Source: Alteromonas sp047556435 (GTDB taxonomy: Bacteria; Pseudomonadota; Gammaproteobacteria; Enterobacterales; Alteromonadaceae). From it: a stretch of 64,000 bases of DNA. Shown in pieces: positions 26,116 through 34,420 of this stretch. How positions within the stretch are numbered: position 1 is the first letter of the stretch; each line of letters starts with the position of its first letter. The DNA lies in contig NZ_CP180210.1 of NCBI RefSeq assembly GCF_047556435.1, positions 2,418,001 to 2,482,000 on the forward strand. The letters are read 5' to 3'. The notes below the pieces were generated by a model. It had not been told where the DNA came from. It ran no database searches and worked only from the letters and a program-made list of their open reading frames with translations. A program made the position numbers and the translations under genes.

Positions 26116-27363
26116 CTACTCGCGAATCTGACCTTCGCCATTCACCAGATACTTTTCGGTTGTCAGCGACTCAAGTCCCATCGGACCGTAAGCGTGCAGC
26201 TTGGTAGTGGCAATACCGATTTCCGCCCCCAGACCCAGCTGGCTGCCGTCTGAGAAACGCGATGACGCGTTCACCATGACTACCGAAGCATCTACTGTGC
26301 GCTGGAACCGTTCTGCTGCAGCCTTGTCTTTCGTAGAAATCACTTCGGTGTGGTTACTGCCGAATGTCGCAATATGATCCAGCGCCATATCAATATCATC
26401 AACCACTCGGATCGCGATTTCGAGCCCAAGATACTCTTCACCGTACTGATCATCCGCTATCACATCGGCGCCGTCAAAATACTGGGCACCTGCCTCATTC
26501 ACGTGAACTTTAACGTCTTTCTCTTTAAACGCTTTTGCCACACGTGGCAGGAAATCACCAGCGACTGCTTTGTGAACTAACAGTCCCTCAAGTGCGTTAC
26601 ACACGCCTGTACGCTGCGTTTTACCGTTAAGCAGAAGTTCCATCGCATTATCCAGGTCTGCTTCTTTATCGACATACAGATGGCATACGCCTTTAAAGTG
26701 CTGAATGACAGGAACCTTAGCATTGTCAGTAACATAATTGATAAGCCCTTCCCCACCACGAGGAATAATTACATCAATATAGTCACGCTGCTCCATTAAC
26801 TCCTGCATCAACGCACGGTCAGGATCCGGTACAACCGTTATCAGCGCGCGTGGTAAATCGTGCTTCTCTAGTACGTCCTGCAACAGATTGGCAATTGCCA
26901 GACTGGTATCCAGTGCTTCTTTACCACCACGCAGAATAACTGCGTTACCAGACTTAAAGCAAAGCGCACCAGCATCTGCTGTTACATTCGGACGCGCTTC
27001 GTAAATCATACACACCACGCCCAGCGGGATACGCATTTTCTGAATGTCGATGCCATTCGGACGTTTACCCATTGACCGTGTCTGACCAACAGGATCGTCC
27101 AGATCAATAATTGTCTCAATACCCTTTGCCATATCTTCAATACGGCTCTCGTTGAGAATCAACCTGTCGACCATTGCCGCGTCCAGATTATTCTCTTTCG
27201 CGCGGTCAACTTCCCTGACGTTAACATTCACAATTTTTTGTGTATTACTGCGAATGGCCTCTGCCATATCTTTTAAAACCGCATTTTTCTTGGCTTCATC
27301 AAGCACTGCCAGCGTTTTGGCTGCGGTTTTTGCTTCTCGTGCTAATTTCGTAATGATGCTCAT
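26116..27363 (-). CDS. proA: Gamma-glutamyl phosphate reductase
   Basis: Second step of proline synthesis: reduces gamma-glutamyl phosphate to the semialdehyde with NADPH. 415 residues, aldehyde-dehydrogenase fold, with the catalytic Cys in RTGVCNALEG (C255), KSGNAVILRGGKEA for the cofactor region, and a near-identical length to E. coli ProA (417). The ATG at 27363 overlaps the proB stop by four bases (ATGA), typical of translational coupling. It is the last gene of putP-proB-proA. Confidence 0.96.
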   Translation of the reverse strand: MSIITKLAREAKTAAKTLAVLDEAKKNAVLKDMAEAIRSNTQKIVNVNVREVDRAKENNLDAAMVDRLILNESRIEDMAKGIETIIDLDDPVGQTRSMGKRPNGIDIQKMRIPLGVVCMIYEARPNVTADAGALCFKSGNAVILRGGKEALDTSLAIANLLQDVLEKHDLPRALITVVPDPDRALMQELMEQRDYIDVIIPRGGEGLINYVTDNAKVPVIQHFKGVCHLYVDKEADLDNAMELLLNGKTQRTGVCNALEGLLVHKAVAGDFLPRVAKAFKEKDVKVHVNEAGAQYFDGADVIADDQYGEEYLGLEIAIRVVDDIDMALDHIATFGSNHTEVISTKDKAAAERFQRTVDASVVMVNASSRFSDGSQLGLGAEIGIATTKLHAYGPMGLESLTTEKYLVNGEGQIRE

Positions 27364-28469
27364 TCTTTCTCCAAATTTGCTATATGCTGTTCTGAAATAA
27401 TCGGTCCGGTTTTTTCTTCAAACTCGGTGGCGAACTCTTCACTGTCCTGCTTGGCAATGAAGTTCAGCAAACAACTGCTGTAATTCGACTTCGCTTTCAC
27501 CAGCTTGGTACCGTCATCCTTTCTCACAAGGATCGTATCGCCGACAGAAAACTCGCCTTTGACACCAATTATTTCACTACTCGTTAATTGCTCAGCGTCA
27601 CTTACCAGTGACACGTCAAAATCACTTTGTACAATGACTTCACCCTGTGCATTAGATGTGTGACGCATCCAGTGCACGTTTTCCTGCATGGGCTTGTCAT
27701 AAGGCTGGAAGTGTGTTCCCGGGTTCTGACCTTCCAGCAACATGTTAAACGACAGTTCAGTAAAACCGTTGATAATGAACGTGTCGATACCATGTGATAC
27801 GGCTTTTTCTGCCGCTTCGATCTTCGTTCTCATGCCGCCGGTTCCGACACCGTCTGCTGCAGCACCGCCTGCCATGGCGTAAATACTCTCATCGATGTTC
27901 TCTACCCACTTAAGCAATTCCGCATCATCGTGTTCATGCGGGTTTTTATTATACAACCCATCAATGTCGGAGCAGATTATCAGAGCGTCAGCTTCTGCTG
28001 CCGATGCCACCATTGCAGATAAATTATCGTTGTCGCCCACCTTGAGCTTATCGGTTGTCACCGTATCGTTTTCGTTAACAATAGGCAGTATGCCGTGGTC
28101 AAGTAAGCTATCAATCGTCTCGCGGACGCTGACGTAACGTTCACGGTCACGCAGATCACCATGTGTTAATAGAATTTGCGCAGAAGGAAAATCAAACAAC
28201 CTGTCCCAGGTCGCCATCATTTCTGTCTGACCTGCAGCAGCCATCGCTTTCTTCACCGCAATATTTGTTTTCTCTTCTTCGGTAAACAAGTGGGCGCCAG
28301 CAGCGACTGAACCGGAAGATACCAGTACAACCTGAGTTCCATTGGCACGACACTTGACGATAAATTGCGCAATGCTCAGCAAATAGTGGCTGCTACACCC
28401 CTGTTTGTTTGGTGCAATTAGCGCACTTCCTACTTTTATAACTACCCGTTTCCAGTTGGGAAAACTCAT
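27360..28469 (-). CDS. proB: Glutamate 5-kinase
   Basis: First and regulated step of proline synthesis: ATP-dependent phosphorylation of glutamate. 369 residues: an amino-acid kinase domain (KVGSAL at the start, VSSGSVAAG, VNENDTV, GDNDNLSA, GTGGMRTKIEAA) and a C-terminal PUA domain from about residue 275. In E. coli this enzyme is feedback-inhibited by proline. It lies 14 bases after putP and overlaps proA. Confidence 0.96.
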   Translation of the reverse strand: MSFPNWKRVVIKVGSALIAPNKQGCSSHYLLSIAQFIVKCRANGTQVVLVSSGSVAAGAHLFTEEEKTNIAVKKAMAAAGQTEMMATWDRLFDFPSAQILLTHGDLRDRERYVSVRETIDSLLDHGILPIVNENDTVTTDKLKVGDNDNLSAMVASAAEADALIICSDIDGLYNKNPHEHDDAELLKWVENIDESIYAMAGGAAADGVGTGGMRTKIEAAEKAVSHGIDTFIINGFTELSFNMLLEGQNPGTHFQPYDKPMQENVHWMRHTSNAQGEVIVQSDFDVSLVSDAEQLTSSEIIGVKGEFSVGDTILVRKDDGTKLVKAKSNYSSCLLNFIAKQDSEEFATEFEEKTGPIISEQHIANLEKE

Positions 28470-28483
28470 ATCTCTATATCACC

Positions 28484-29983
28484 TTACGCTTGTTGATTCG
28501 CTAATTGCTGGCCTGCTTCTTCGAACGTCTGACGTACCTCATCTGAAGGTGAGGACGTAATAGCAGAGACCAGCCACAATGTTGCTGAACTGACAATGAA
28601 ACCCGGTACGATCTCATACATGACACTACTTAAGGTCGCGCCGTTCTCCAGCACCGGTGCATATATCCAAAATAATACCGTTACAGCACCACTAATAATT
28701 CCTGCTAACGCTGCAGTGTGCGTTAAATTCTTCTTATACAGACAAAACAGCACTAATGGACCAAAAGCCGCTCCAAAACCTGCCCAGGCATTACTGACTA
28801 AGGACAAAATTGTGTTTGAAGAATCCATAGCCAGCACCAAAGCAATTACTGCCACACCGGCAACGCCAGCGCGTCCAATTTTTACTGTTGTCTTTTCGTC
28901 TACCTCTTTTTTCGAGATAACGCGATAAATATCTTCCGTTAGTGAGCTTGCTGAAACCAGCAATTGCGAGGAAATTGTGCTCATAATTGCTGCCAAAATC
29001 GCTGCCATCAAAAATCCACTAATCAACGGGTGGAACAACAGTTGAGAAAACAAAATAAATATCGTTTCCGGGTCGTTTACCTGTAATCCAAACTGATTTG
29101 CATATGCAATACCCACAAACCCGGTACCTAATGCACCAATAATGGTTACCGTCATCCATGACATACCAATATTCCTTGCAGTACCGATTGCGTTAACAGA
29201 GCGTATCGCCATGAATCGAACAATAATATGCGGCTGTCCAAAGTAACCAAGCCCCCAGGCCAGGCTGGAGAGCAAACCAACCGCCGTTAACGCTTCCCAT
29301 GACTCAAAGAATCCCGGCACAGATTCCAGTGCCGCTGCATTCATTTGCGACAAGCTGTCAAATTCAGTATAGGCCACAATTGGCACAAGGATCAGTGCAA
29401 CGAACATAATGCATCCCTGTACGAAGTCAGTCATGCTCACAGCAAGGAATCCGCCCAGTAATGTGTACGACACAACCACACCCAGTGTGATAACCAGCCC
29501 CCACTGATAATCGACGGAAAATGCGCTTTCAAACAGCTTGCCGCCTGCTACCAGCCCCGCTGACGTATACAGCGTAAAAAACATAACAATGATGGCTGCA
29601 GATACCATGCGAACTGACGCACTGGATTTTCCAAAACGCTTTGCAAAGAACTCCGGAACCGTCAGCGAGTCATCAGCGACCTCGGTGTATACCCTAAGCT
29701 TGGGCGCTACAAGTAAGTAGTTCGCGAGCGCACCTGCTAAAAGACCTATCGCGATGTACATTGCGTCAAACCCAGTGACAAACATTGCACCGGGCAGCCC
29801 CATCAGCATCCACCCGCTCATATCTGATGCGCCGGCAGATAAGGCCGTGACTTGGGGACTCACCTGCCTGCCACCCAGAATATAACCGGAAATATCACTG
29901 GTAGACTGGCGGTATGCGAATAATCCGATTCCCAGCATCGCCAGAAAATACAGCGCCAACGAAATATATCCTTCTATTTGCAT
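28484..29983 (-). CDS. putP: Sodium/proline symporter PutP
   Basis: Sodium:solute symporter (SSS) family, 499 residues and about 13 membrane helices. Signature parts are GGRQVSPQVTALSAGASDMSG near residue 37-57 (sodium and proline binding region) and GYFGQPHIIVRF. It should import proline as nutrient or compatible solute. It heads an operon with proB and proA, an unusual union of uptake and synthesis. A strong sigma-70-type promoter lies upstream at 30062-30091 with a perfect palindrome over its -10. Confidence 0.94.
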   Translation of the reverse strand: MQIEGYISLALYFLAMLGIGLFAYRQSTSDISGYILGGRQVSPQVTALSAGASDMSGWMLMGLPGAMFVTGFDAMYIAIGLLAGALANYLLVAPKLRVYTEVADDSLTVPEFFAKRFGKSSASVRMVSAAIIVMFFTLYTSAGLVAGGKLFESAFSVDYQWGLVITLGVVVSYTLLGGFLAVSMTDFVQGCIMFVALILVPIVAYTEFDSLSQMNAAALESVPGFFESWEALTAVGLLSSLAWGLGYFGQPHIIVRFMAIRSVNAIGTARNIGMSWMTVTIIGALGTGFVGIAYANQFGLQVNDPETIFILFSQLLFHPLISGFLMAAILAAIMSTISSQLLVSASSLTEDIYRVISKKEVDEKTTVKIGRAGVAGVAVIALVLAMDSSNTILSLVSNAWAGFGAAFGPLVLFCLYKKNLTHTAALAGIISGAVTVLFWIYAPVLENGATLSSVMYEIVPGFIVSSATLWLVSAITSSPSDEVRQTFEEAGQQLANQQA

Positions 29984-30049
29984 GTCACTTATGCACCTCT
30001 TATTACTAAATTTGGCGTAAACGAATCAAAAATCCGATGAACGCTAATC

Positions 30050-30063
30050 ATTAGAGCTCTAAT
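30050..30063. promoter_or_regulatory. Candidate operator over the putP start site
   Basis: Perfect palindrome ATTAGAGCTCTAAT that overlaps the downstream edge of the -10 box and covers the expected transcription start. The position is that of a repressor site. The cognate regulator is not known. Confidence 0.45.
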
Positions 30064-30091
30064 TATATAAGGTTAGTGACGCGCTTTTCAA
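30062..30091 (-). promoter_or_regulatory. Sigma-70-type promoter of putP-proB-proA
   Basis: Reading the minus strand: TTGAAA (30086-30091), 18-base spacer, perfect TATAAT (30062-30067), about 80 bases before the putP start. It is one of the best promoter matches in the window. Confidence 0.7.
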
Positions 30092-30213
30092 GCTCGATAT
30101 TTAAACAACCCTTGCAAATAGCGGTTTGCGACGTATTTTTACCCAAACACTCAACAAACGACAGAATAGTAAAATAGAAATATTAAGCTATTGAATAATA
30201 AGAGAAAGATAAC

Positions 30214-30234
30214 GTTTCACAGAGACTGTGAAAC
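30214..30234. repeat. 21-base inverted repeat upstream of putP
   Basis: GTTTCACAG, AGA, CTGTGAAAC: perfect nine-base arms around three bases, about 125 bases upstream of the putP -35. A partial copy, GTTTCAAAC, follows at 30238-30246. It could be a regulator site or an mRNA hairpin after the topoisomerase gene. Confidence 0.6.
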
Positions 30235-30316
30235 AAAGTTTCAAACCGCGAGAGGTGTATTTAAAGTAATGTTACAGTCATTTTTATTCAATATAATCCT
30301 GCTTTTATATTGAGCA

Positions 30317-31318
30317 TTAATTAGCGTCAATAACCTTTGAAAGTACCTTTTCAATGGCACTTATAGCGTTATCGTCGATAATTTCACCGGGAATACAGCC
30401 TCTCGTCTCATCAAGCAGGTACTGACGCTTTTCCGCGTTTTCAACGCTCTCATACAATTTCGGATGAAGGTAATATTGACGGCAAACTGAGGGCGTATTG
30501 CCTAACATTTGTGCGACATGTTTGGTCAGTGTTGTGGACCATTTTCGCTGCCGTTGTTTCTGAAGTATAGCTTCCAGCTCTGGCAAGCTGAGGATGGCGT
30601 ATCGACTGGCTGTCCAGGTTCTGAAATCTTTAGCACTGAATTGTGGATCGAGATTTTCATGGATAAAGGCATTGACGTCGTCACTGTCGATATCATGCCA
30701 CTGCCCTTTTTCATCAGTATAACGAAAAAGGGCATATCCGCGTGCTTCGGCGCTTTGCGACACCAGTTCAGCCAATCGGGGATCTTCTACCGTCACATTG
30801 CGCGCTTTGTGATGTTTACCAATGAAGGAAAGGTGCACGCCCTGCTCGTCATGCACAAAGTGCTTCCGTCGGAGCGTGGTTAATCCAAAGGTATTATTCA
30901 TTCGGGTGTACTGTCGATTACCTGCTCTGAGGCCTGTGTGGTCAAGTAAAAGACAAATAAGTGCAAGGCTGCGATGTGGAGTCCAGTCAGACTGCTCTAC
31001 CCAATCCCAGCATCGTTTTCTGAATTGCGGTAAGGCGTTACCAAATTCTGCTAAGCGTTCAAATTTTTCCTGCTGTCGCTTTTTGTGCCACCGATCATGG
31101 TAGATGTATTGTTTTCTATTTTTGGCATCGTAGCCAACGGCCTGTAAATCTGCCGTAGCTGACCTGGCGATTCGAACATTGTCCCAGTTCGGAGGAATAA
31201 CAAGATTATCGATTCGCTTTAGCAGCCGCTGACCAGTAACTTTTCTGCCTGAACCATAGAAATAAGCGAATCCGCGTCCGACTCTTTTTCGCTCTATATC
31301 CAGCTCTACTGCAACCAT
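30317..31318 (-). CDS. DNA topoisomerase IB (poxvirus/bacterial type)
   Basis: 333 residues. Relaxes supercoils by a 3'-phosphotyrosine intermediate. Catalytic set visible: R131 in TGLRAGN, the Lys region GKHHKARN (about 168-174), R233 in KDFRTWTASRY, and the nucleophile Y283 in VCRQYYLHP. The N-terminal 85 residues form the Topo IB N domain (IPPNWDNVRI, YIYHDRWHKKRQQEKFERL). It follows a flavodoxin-like gene by six bases, so the two are probably one transcript. Bacterial topo IB is sporadic, which suggests acquisition, but base usage does not stand out by eye. Confidence 0.93.
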   Translation of the reverse strand: MVAVELDIERKRVGRGFAYFYGSGRKVTGQRLLKRIDNLVIPPNWDNVRIARSATADLQAVGYDAKNRKQYIYHDRWHKKRQQEKFERLAEFGNALPQFRKRCWDWVEQSDWTPHRSLALICLLLDHTGLRAGNRQYTRMNNTFGLTTLRRKHFVHDEQGVHLSFIGKHHKARNVTVEDPRLAELVSQSAEARGYALFRYTDEKGQWHDIDSDDVNAFIHENLDPQFSAKDFRTWTASRYAILSLPELEAILQKQRQRKWSTTLTKHVAQMLGNTPSVCRQYYLHPKLYESVENAEKRQYLLDETRGCIPGEIIDDNAISAIEKVLSKVIDAN

Positions 31319-31324
31319 TGCTGA

Positions 31325-31846
31325 TTAACGATCAGGCTGCCATTGCTTGGCAACTTGCGCGAGATATTGGCCGTGTCGATAAGCCTGGCACATAACATCG
31401 TCAAGAACCGGCGCGTTTCCCATTGCCGCAGTATTTTTCTTAGTGGCCTGCCCGGCTCCGACATTGTCGATGCCCGATGACAGCCAAATCATATTCTGGC
31501 TGTTACAAAAGAAAGAAAAATCGATCATGGCCCTCAGTGACACGGCTGCCGACTGTGCGCCCTGACTAAAGCCCGCCGCCAGTTTATCCCGCCATAAGCC
31601 CGCTTTGTTTCTGAGAAGCGCGGCTCCGTTAAACGCATCGACAATTTTATCCAGTGACTGGCTGGATGCAGCCTCGAACACAAAGCCGCTGTACTTTTCA
31701 AGCTCATCAATATTGGTGATCACGTCCTGAGAGCTATAAAGTGTGGTTTCAACGCCCTGACTGGCGATTCCGTTTAACAACTGATTCGTCGTATCATCCG
31801 TATCAGTGTCCAGCTGATGACAGATTACAGCAAGTGATGCTGACAT
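31325..31846 (-). CDS. Flavodoxin/NADPH-dependent FMN-reductase-like protein
   Basis: 173 residues with a flavodoxin-like layout: N-terminal strand (SLAVICHQ), a central FVFEAASSQSLDKIVDAF helix, and LWRDKLAAGFSQGAQ resembling the WrbA-type 'W..K..A.F.S.G' strand that contacts flavin, then DFSFFCNSQNMIWLS. The phosphate-binding loop after strand one is unusual, so flavin binding is uncertain. The ATG at 31846 has a strong AAGGAGG in front; a frame 20 codons longer has no support. Cotranscribed with topoisomerase IB. Confidence 0.65.
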   Translation of the reverse strand: MSASLAVICHQLDTDTDDTTNQLLNGIASQGVETTLYSSQDVITNIDELEKYSGFVFEAASSQSLDKIVDAFNGAALLRNKAGLWRDKLAAGFSQGAQSAAVSLRAMIDFSFFCNSQNMIWLSSGIDNVGAGQATKKNTAAMGNAPVLDDVMCQAYRHGQYLAQVAKQWQPDR

Positions 31847-32360
31847 ATCGTTCCTCCTTCTGGTCAACCGCATGGGCAATTGTTTACCCGTCTCCGGCCG
31901 AAACATGTCGAAACTAAACCTGCAATACCCGGGCCATATTTACCCTTGAAGAACACATAATTTTTCTTTTAAAAACAACCCTCTATTTTCGTATAGCAAA
32001 CTGCAGCAAGTGGAGTGCTGGATGATCAGGTAAAATTTTCATTTTTACTATAAATACTTCCTGTCAATCCCTGTTTTCGCGTTCAGGTTTACGCTACATA
32101 CATAGGCTTCCTCCACATATTCATAGACTTACCTATTCAGGAACGATTTTTGTATTTGTGATAAGGACTTTTGTAACAAGATTGTTGACGGTGCACTGCA
32201 CTGCGGTGTGTATGCACTACGATGCACTCGTGGAGACAATGGACCGATCTCCTTCGCATGATAAAGCGTAGCGTCTTTATAATGTTTAGAACTATCGTCA
32301 ACGGTGAAGAACGGGTTCGATTTTGGTCTCATATTCAAGCGAAAATGCTGAGGAGGAGCA
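31847..32360. other. 514-base intergenic region upstream of the two-TM stress protein
   Basis: No gene is convincing. A minus-strand 69-codon frame (32129-32338) has no domain and poor composition. Signals seen: TATAAT at 32278-32283 on the plus strand with only a weak -35 (TTCGCA, 19 bases away), and four TGCAC pentamers between 32192 and 32227. Confidence 0.55.
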
Positions 32361-32915
32361 ATGAATACCGTAACGGATCATGAAAACTTTCGCGCAGAAC
32401 TTATTTCTGCAAAGCATACACAGGTCGCCGCTATTTTTGACTCCGAGAAGGAGGCTAAGCGCTCTGCCAATGAACTAACTAAAAATACTGCGATAAAAGC
32501 GGGCCAGATAACGCTGGTTGACCCCAACGACAATAAACTGAGTCGGAAACTTGAGGGGCCCAGCAAGCCAATTGGTAAATCCATGTGGCACTCTCACCTG
32601 GCCCTCGGCGGCGCAGGGCTTGTCGTTGGTCTTCTCGCGGCCCTTCTGCTGACTCAGTTTGGTCCTGCTCTCACACAGCAGAACCCACTGTTTACCTATA
32701 TTGCGTTGATCAGTCCAGGGCTTTTCATCGGATTATTCGTCGCGGGTTTGATCGGGCTTCGCCCCGACAGAACGGAAATAATCAACACCGTTCGTCATGC
32801 CGTGAAAGAGCAAAAATACGCACTTATTGTAAATCTTAAGGAGAGTCAGTCGGCTAATGCCGTTACTGATGCGCTTAACAAAAACAGTAGTAAGGTAGTG
32901 GAAGCGATAAAGTAG
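32361..32915 (+). CDS. Two-TM general-stress-like membrane protein
   Basis: 184 residues. The N-terminal part (HTQVAAIFDSEKEAKRSANEL) looks like the small alpha/beta domain of general stress protein 17M/YflT relatives; then two membrane helices with glycine-zipper text (ALGGAGLVVGLLAALLL and LISPGLFIGLFVAGLIGL), and a C-terminal domain ending in KVVEAIK. Function unknown. A very strong AGGAGGAG stands before the ATG and a strong terminator follows, so it is a single-gene unit expected to be well translated. Confidence 0.7.
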   Translation: MNTVTDHENFRAELISAKHTQVAAIFDSEKEAKRSANELTKNTAIKAGQITLVDPNDNKLSRKLEGPSKPIGKSMWHSHLALGGAGLVVGLLAALLLTQFGPALTQQNPLFTYIALISPGLFIGLFVAGLIGLRPDRTEIINTVRHAVKEQKYALIVNLKESQSANAVTDALNKNSSKVVEAIK

Positions 32916-32941
32916 CTATCATGTCAGACCGATATAACGAG

Positions 32942-32977
32942 ACGGGCAACATCTATTCGGTGTTGCCCGTTTTATTT
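32942..32977 (+). terminator. Rho-independent terminator
   Basis: Ten-base stem ACGGGCAACA/TGTTGCCCGT, nine-base loop, followed by TTTTATTTT. It ends the two-TM protein gene. Confidence 0.9.
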
Positions 32978-33073
32978 TCGCACGAGTTTCGCACTAGTCA
33001 TTTGGCAGAAGTGAAGCAAAGCGCAGAAGCAAATGAGACTGCAATACTACCTGCTCCTTCTGCGCCATTGTCC

Positions 33074-33763
33074 TTACCAGTTAATTTCTTTTTTATCTCT
33101 GAAAAATTTGCCATTCGGTTTGTCATCTTCCAGCATGCCAAGCCAAACAATGGTTTCTGCCCCCTTTTCCGGCGTACGAGGTGCGTCAGAACCTCCCATC
33201 CGGGTGTGCACCCAGCCAGGACAAACACTGTTAACCGTGACATTGCTGTCATCACCCAATGCACCAGCGACATTTTTAGTCAGTGCATTTAATGCCGCTT
33301 TGCTAACGGCATACGCAAGTGGCCCTTCCATTCCCTCATGAAACGAGCCCCAACCTGAAGAAACATTGATGATCCGTCCAAATCCCCGCTCCTTCATTCC
33401 TGGCAACGCTTGCTGAATAAGTGTCAGCGGAGCGTTCACGTTAACCTGCATTGTGCTGTTAAAATCATCCAGTGACAACGAAGACAAGTCACTGTCCTCC
33501 ATGACACCGGCATTGTTTACGAGAATGTCGATACCGCCAAAAACCGCTTCAGCACGGACGAATGGATCGATGATGGACTGTTCGTTATTCAAACTGATTT
33601 CGATAACATGAACATCTCCACCAACAATGTCTTCTTTGACTTCGTTTCCGGCGTCTTCATCTCTGCACCCCAGAAGCACTTTACACCCGGCTTTCGCAAA
33701 GCCTCTTACCACTTCCAGACCAATCCCCCGGTTGCCTCCGGTTACAAATACGGTTTTTGTCAT
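33074..33763 (-). CDS. Short-chain dehydrogenase/reductase
   Basis: Classical SDR, 229 residues, with TGGNRGIG (8-15), NNAGV, catalytic Ser in NVSSGWGS and YAVSK. The text around it (CRDEDAGNEV, PGWVHTRMGG near the C-terminus) recalls the carbonyl-reductase-like branch of NADPH-dependent SDRs; the substrate is unknown. Its ATG shares one base with the stop of the DUF2878 gene, so both form one unit. Confidence 0.88.
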   Translation of the reverse strand: MTKTVFVTGGNRGIGLEVVRGFAKAGCKVLLGCRDEDAGNEVKEDIVGGDVHVIEISLNNEQSIIDPFVRAEAVFGGIDILVNNAGVMEDSDLSSLSLDDFNSTMQVNVNAPLTLIQQALPGMKERGFGRIINVSSGWGSFHEGMEGPLAYAVSKAALNALTKNVAGALGDDSNVTVNSVCPGWVHTRMGGSDAPRTPEKGAETIVWLGMLEDDKPNGKFFRDKKEINW

Positions 33764-34317
33764 TACGAATCTCCCTGTTTTGCTGCTGAAGTTTTAGGTG
33801 TGTCTGACCACACTGATTCTGCCCGCTTGCTTAACCAGACAGCGAATGGAAATACGACTGCCCAAATGGGGCTCAATATAAGCATGGTTGTTGTCATGCC
33901 CATCTCAAACTCAACGGCGCCGAGTCTCGCCCCCGCCGCATAACTTAGCGGACCAAATATCGCACCGCCTATCACTGATACCCAAAAATGCTTTCTGAAA
34001 TAATTCAGGCTGTGCCTCAAGGTGCCTGCGAAACCTGCCCAGAGCGCCAGTAGCCACCACGGTATCACCAAACCATATTCTGGCGACGTGAAGAAAAATA
34101 CGCCGCCCAGCGTCAATGCGCCATCTACCACGAGACCAACGATTACCATCCCGAGTATTAAAATGCCATCACAGCGAGGTGCGTCACTAAAAATAAAAAA
34201 AGAGAATAAAAGTAGTCCAACTAACCAGAGATATTCGTACTGGAAAAGGATTGCGAGCAACCAGATGGCCTGAAACCAGACGAAATTAATAATGTGTCTG
34301 CGAGTTTCTGAAGTCAT
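33763..34317 (-). CDS. DUF2878 membrane protein
   Basis: 184 residues, about five membrane helices. INFVWFQAIWLLAI at the start and the pair TLRHSLNYF ... GGAIFGPLSYAAGARLGAVEF are the hallmarks of DUF2878, a family of unknown function. In some genomes such proteins lie near SDR or fatty-acid-modifying genes; here the SDR follows with one-base overlap. No strong promoter seen upstream. Confidence 0.82.
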   Translation of the reverse strand: MTSETRRHIINFVWFQAIWLLAILFQYEYLWLVGLLLFSFFIFSDAPRCDGILILGMVIVGLVVDGALTLGGVFFFTSPEYGLVIPWWLLALWAGFAGTLRHSLNYFRKHFWVSVIGGAIFGPLSYAAGARLGAVEFEMGMTTTMLILSPIWAVVFPFAVWLSKRAESVWSDTPKTSAAKQGDS

Positions 34318-34420
34318 GTATAACGCTCATTATGATGGTGACTAGGATCCTTTCCTTGTTACTGACAAGTTGTCTCAGAAGTTCAGTCATTTGGATAAAT
34401 GATGATAAGGAGGTTGCGGA

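Larger units (their letters stand above)
29984..30316. other. Region between topoisomerase IB gene and putP
   Basis: 333 A/T-rich bases. It holds the putP promoter (30062-30091), a 14-base palindrome (30050-30063) and a 21-base inverted repeat (30214-30234). An A/T stem (30289-30296 with 30305-30312) near the topoisomerase stop has no T tract and is not a good terminator. Confidence 0.6.

Noticed and set aside
32129..32338. Minus-strand 69-codon frame in the 514-base gap
   Set aside because: No recognisable motif or signal; it runs through the TGCAC cluster and the TATAAT, so it is more likely control DNA.
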